Program-made: the position numbers and the translations under genes
Notes under the pieces: generated by a model
Told to the model about the DNA's origin: nothing
Seen by the model: the letters and a program-made list of their open reading frames with translations, nothing else
Databases searched by the model: none
In this document: positions 61,668 through 64,000 of the stretch, in pieces
Position numbering within the stretch: the stretch's first letter is position 1
Layout: every line of letters starts with the position of its first letter
From: Pelomonas sp965229315
GTDB lineage: Bacteria; Pseudomonadota; Gammaproteobacteria; Burkholderiales; Burkholderiaceae_C
NCBI RefSeq assembly: GCF_965229315.1
Contig: NZ_CBDDJA010000002.1
Span: forward strand, 3,534,001 to 3,598,000
Direction of reading: 5' to 3'
Length of the DNA: 64,000 nt

Positions 61668-63451
61668 TCATCCGCTCCCAGGTAGGCCGCGCGCACGGCC
61701 GGGCTGGCCTGCACTTCGGCGGGCGTGCCGTCCATCAGGTAGCGGCCGAATTCCATGACGACGATGCGGTCGGTCAGCTTCATGACGAAGTCCATGTCGT
61801 GCTCGACGAGCAGCAGCGACAGGCCCTCGCCCTTCAACTGCTTCAGCACCTCGGCGAGCGCTTCCTTTTCCTTGTGGCGCAGGCCGGCGGCGGGCTCGTC
61901 CAGCAGCAGCAGCGACGGATCGCTGGCCAGCGCGCGGGCGATCTCCACCAGGCGCTGCGGCCCCAGGGCCAGGTTGCCGGCCAGTTCGTGCGCCTGCTCG
62001 CCCAGGCCGATGCGGCGCAGCTGGCGCATGGCCTCGGCGCGCGCCTGGCGCTCCTCGGCGCGGTCCAGGCCCAGCATGGCCGCGACGGTGCCGCTCTTCG
62101 TGCGCACGTAGCAGCCCAGCGCGACGTTCTCCAGCACCGTCATGTCGGGCACCAGCTTCACGTGCTGGAAGGTGCGCGACAGGCCGGCGCGCGCGATCTC
62201 GCGGCTGCCACGGCCGTCCACGCGCTGGCCGAGCAACTCGACCTCGCCGCGGGTCAGCGGCAGCACGCCGGAGACGAGGTTGAAGGTCGTGCTCTTGCCC
62301 GCGCCGTTGGGGCCGATGAGGCCCACGATGTCGCCGGCGCGGATGGAGAAGCTGATGTCGTTGACGGCGACCAGGCCGCCGAACTGCTTCCTGATCTTGC
62401 GCACGTCCAGCAACGGCGCGCCCCGCGCGGGGTGGGCGCGCGCGCCCAGGGACGGCGCGCGCTCGTCGACCTGGCGCACGCCGCGCGCCGGCAGCCAGCG
62501 CGACACGGCACGTGAGACCAGCGGCCAAAGCCCGTCCGGCGCAAAGCGCAGCACCAGCACCAGCACGATGCCGAAGACGATGATTTCGTAGTTGCCCGAG
62601 CCGCCGAAGATCATCGGCAGCCAGACCTTGAGCTGGTCCTCCGCCAGCTTCACCAGCGCCGCGCCGGTGAAGGCGCCGCCCACGGTGGCTATGCCGCCCA
62701 GCACGGCCATGAACAGGTACTCGATGCCGAACTTGATGCCGAACGGCGAGGGGTTCACGCTGCGCTGCATGTGGGCGTACAGCCAGCCCGACACGGACGC
62801 CAGCAGCGCGGCGACGACGAACATCACCAGCTTGTAGCGGAAGGTCGATGCGCCCATTGCCTCCGGCATGGTCGTGCCGCCGCCGCGGTTGGTGTTGAGC
62901 GCGCGCATGATGCGGCCGGGCCGCGAATCCAGCAGCCGCGTGATGCCCACAGCGGCCAGCAGCGCGCCCCCCCAGATCAGCAGGTAGATGCGGCGCTCGC
63001 TCTGGAAACTGAAATCGCCCAGCGTGATCGGCGGCAGGCCCAGCAGGCCGTCGTACTTGCCCAAGGCGTCCAGGTTGCCGACGAGGTAGTACAGCGCCAG
63101 GCACCAGCAGATCGTGGCCAGCGGCAGGTAGTGGCCGGACATGCGCAGCGTCAGCAGGCCGATGAGCAGCGCCAGCACCAGCGTGATGGCCAGGCCCACG
63201 ACCAGGCCCAGCCACGGGGACAGGCCCATGGCCACCGACACATAGCCGGTGGCATACGCGCCCACGCCGGCGAACGCCGCCTGCCCGAAGGACGTGAGCC
63301 CGCCAACGCCGGTCAGCAGCACCAGGCCCAGCACCACGAGCGAGAACAGGCCGATGTAGTTGAGCTGCGTGATCCAGAAATCCGGCACCGGCGCGAAGGG
63401 CAGGACGAACAGGACGACCGCAGCGGCGATCGACAGATGCTGGCGGTTCAT
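61664..63451 (-). CDS. Branched-chain amino acid ABC transporter permease-ATPase fusion (LivM-LivG)
   Basis: A 595-residue fusion. Residues 1-330 are LivM (about ten helices; TSFGQAAFAGVGAYATGY, AVLGGIATVGGAFTGAAL). A linker of about 20 residues rich in Ala/Arg/Pro leads to LivG from about 345: GPNGAGKST, SRTFQHVKLVPDMTVLENV, signature-like LALGPQRLVEIARAL, LLLLDEPAAGL, and VEHDMDFVM. Fusion fixes the stoichiometry of membrane and ATPase subunits. It is one base away from livH. Confidence 0.93.
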   Translation of the reverse strand: MNRQHLSIAAAVVLFVLPFAPVPDFWITQLNYIGLFSLVVLGLVLLTGVGGLTSFGQAAFAGVGAYATGYVSVAMGLSPWLGLVVGLAITLVLALLIGLLTLRMSGHYLPLATICWCLALYYLVGNLDALGKYDGLLGLPPITLGDFSFQSERRIYLLIWGGALLAAVGITRLLDSRPGRIMRALNTNRGGGTTMPEAMGASTFRYKLVMFVVAALLASVSGWLYAHMQRSVNPSPFGIKFGIEYLFMAVLGGIATVGGAFTGAALVKLAEDQLKVWLPMIFGGSGNYEIIVFGIVLVLVLRFAPDGLWPLVSRAVSRWLPARGVRQVDERAPSLGARAHPARGAPLLDVRKIRKQFGGLVAVNDISFSIRAGDIVGLIGPNGAGKSTTFNLVSGVLPLTRGEVELLGQRVDGRGSREIARAGLSRTFQHVKLVPDMTVLENVALGCYVRTKSGTVAAMLGLDRAEERQARAEAMRQLRRIGLGEQAHELAGNLALGPQRLVEIARALASDPSLLLLDEPAAGLRHKEKEALAEVLKQLKGEGLSLLLVEHDMDFVMKLTDRIVVMEFGRYLMDGTPAEVQASPAVRAAYLGADE

Positions 63452-63452
63452 G

Positions 63453-64000
63453 TCAATGCTCCTCGTGGTGCGGGTCCACGAAGGACCGCCAGAGGAGGAT
63501 GGGCAGGATCACCGTGAACACGATGACTTCCTTGAACGCGCTGGCCCAGAACGAGCCGAAGCTCTCGATGAGGCCGATGCCGATGGCGCCGCCCAGCGCC
63601 ATCGGGAAGCTGGCCAGGCCGCCGAACACCGCGGCGACGAAGCCCTTCAGGCCGATCAGGAAGCCGGTGTCGTAATAGATGGTCGTGGACGGCGAGATCA
63701 GCAGCCCCGACAGCGCGCCGATGAAGGCCGCCAGCGTGAAGCTCAAGGACCCGGCCGCGTCGCCCGAGATGCCCATCAGCCGTGCGCCGGTGCGGTTGAC
63801 CGACGTGGCACGCAGCGCCTTGCCCGCCAGCGTGCGCTCGAAGAACACGAACATGCCGATGAGCAGCGCGATGGATGCGCCGAAGATGATCAGCGTCTGC
63901 CCCGTCAGGCTCAGCGGGCCGACATCGAAGCGCGCGTCCCAGAACGCCGGCGTGCGGTAGCCCTCCGCGCCGAAGAACACCAGGCCGATGCCCGTCAGCG
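63453..64000 (-). CDS. livH: Branched-chain amino acid ABC transporter permease LivH, partial
   Basis: The C-terminal 180 or so residues of LivH; the frame is open past the window edge. Helices and the motif GLKGFVAAVFGGLASFPMALGGAIGIGLIES match LivH. The end SFVDPHHEEH is followed by one base and then the LivM-LivG gene. Confidence 0.9.
   Translation of the reverse strand, partial: LTGIGLVFFGAEGYRTPAFWDARFDVGPLSLTGQTLIIFGASIALLIGMFVFFERTLAGKALRATSVNRTGARLMGISGDAAGSLSFTLAAFIGALSGLLISPSTTIYYDTGFLIGLKGFVAAVFGGLASFPMALGGAIGIGLIESFGSFWASAFKEVIVFTVILPILLWRSFVDPHHEEH

Noticed and set aside
1..64000. tRNA, rRNA, CRISPR array, IS element, prophage or integron
   Set aside because: I looked for cloverleaf T-arm sequences, direct-repeat arrays, transposase or integrase motifs and terminal inverted repeats and saw none; a dedicated search could still find something short.

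Overview
The window is a GC-rich (roughly 70%) bacterial chromosome segment, densely packed with genes and with no rRNA, tRNA, CRISPR array, insertion sequence or phage gene that I can recognise. The corC-lnt-glyQ-glyS-gmhB-plsC-ygjP block, a DksA with a single zinc-finger cysteine, hslVU, a C4-dicarboxylate TRAP transporter with its two-component pair, PEP-CTERM proteins and a polyhydroxybutyrate-type degradation cluster together point to a betaproteobacterium of the order Burkholderiales, probably a Roseateles/Rubrivivax/Leptothrix relative. The species assignment is inference.

Layout. 1-8.7 kb: an alpha/beta hydrolase cut by the window edge, a JmjC/cupin-like protein, a molybdopterin oxidoreductase, then a cyclic-di-GMP-I riboswitch in front of a secreted sedolisin (S53) lipoprotein protease, a serine hydrolase and a small secreted protein. 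8.9-14.1 kb: a MerR-MFS operon with a MerR-type operator, a Nudix hydrolase, and a chemoreceptor-CheW pair whose receptor carries the NWETF tether. 14.3-20.7 kb: the DctS/DctR-like two-component system divergent from dctPQM, then a cytochrome c. 20.7-23.4 kb: a NasT-like ANTAR regulator, a long leader with a sigma-54 promoter and two hexaloop hairpins, and the nitrate-type ABC genes nrtB-nrtC without a binding protein. 23.4-28.0 kb: an OmpR/EnvZ-type pair, an exported intradiol dioxygenase, a PilJ_N-domain protein and a PEP-CTERM protein.

28.0-35.7 kb: a second chemoreceptor, coaX, an unknown 137-residue protein, and a signalling cluster (periplasmic ABC_sub_bind protein, hybrid sensor kinase, LuxR response regulator, second LuxR-type regulator). 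35.7-41.7 kb, all on the minus strand: hslV-hslU, a STAS-domain protein, dksA and a COG0523 GTPase. 41.8-49.6 kb: the housekeeping block corC to ygjP; its GmhB homologue has lost two catalytic aspartates, and glyS contains a low-GC patch. 49.8-57.4 kb: a metallo-beta-lactamase-fold hydrolase divergent from a LiuR-like MerR regulator, a TonB-like protein, a PEP-CTERM GDSL esterase, LysR-azoR-pirin, and a lipoprotein. 57.4-64.0 kb: a DUF938 methyltransferase, the patatin-acetoacetate decarboxylase-3-hydroxybutyrate dehydrogenase operon, and a Liv-type branched-chain amino acid ABC transporter in which LivM and LivG are fused; livH runs off the window end.

The strongest points for follow-up are RNA-based and sequence-level: the c-di-GMP riboswitch whose aptamer overlaps a terminator, the sigma-54/dual-hexaloop/alternative-pairing leader of nrtBC, the apparently catalytically dead GmhB in its conserved locus, and the codon-shifted patch inside glyS.
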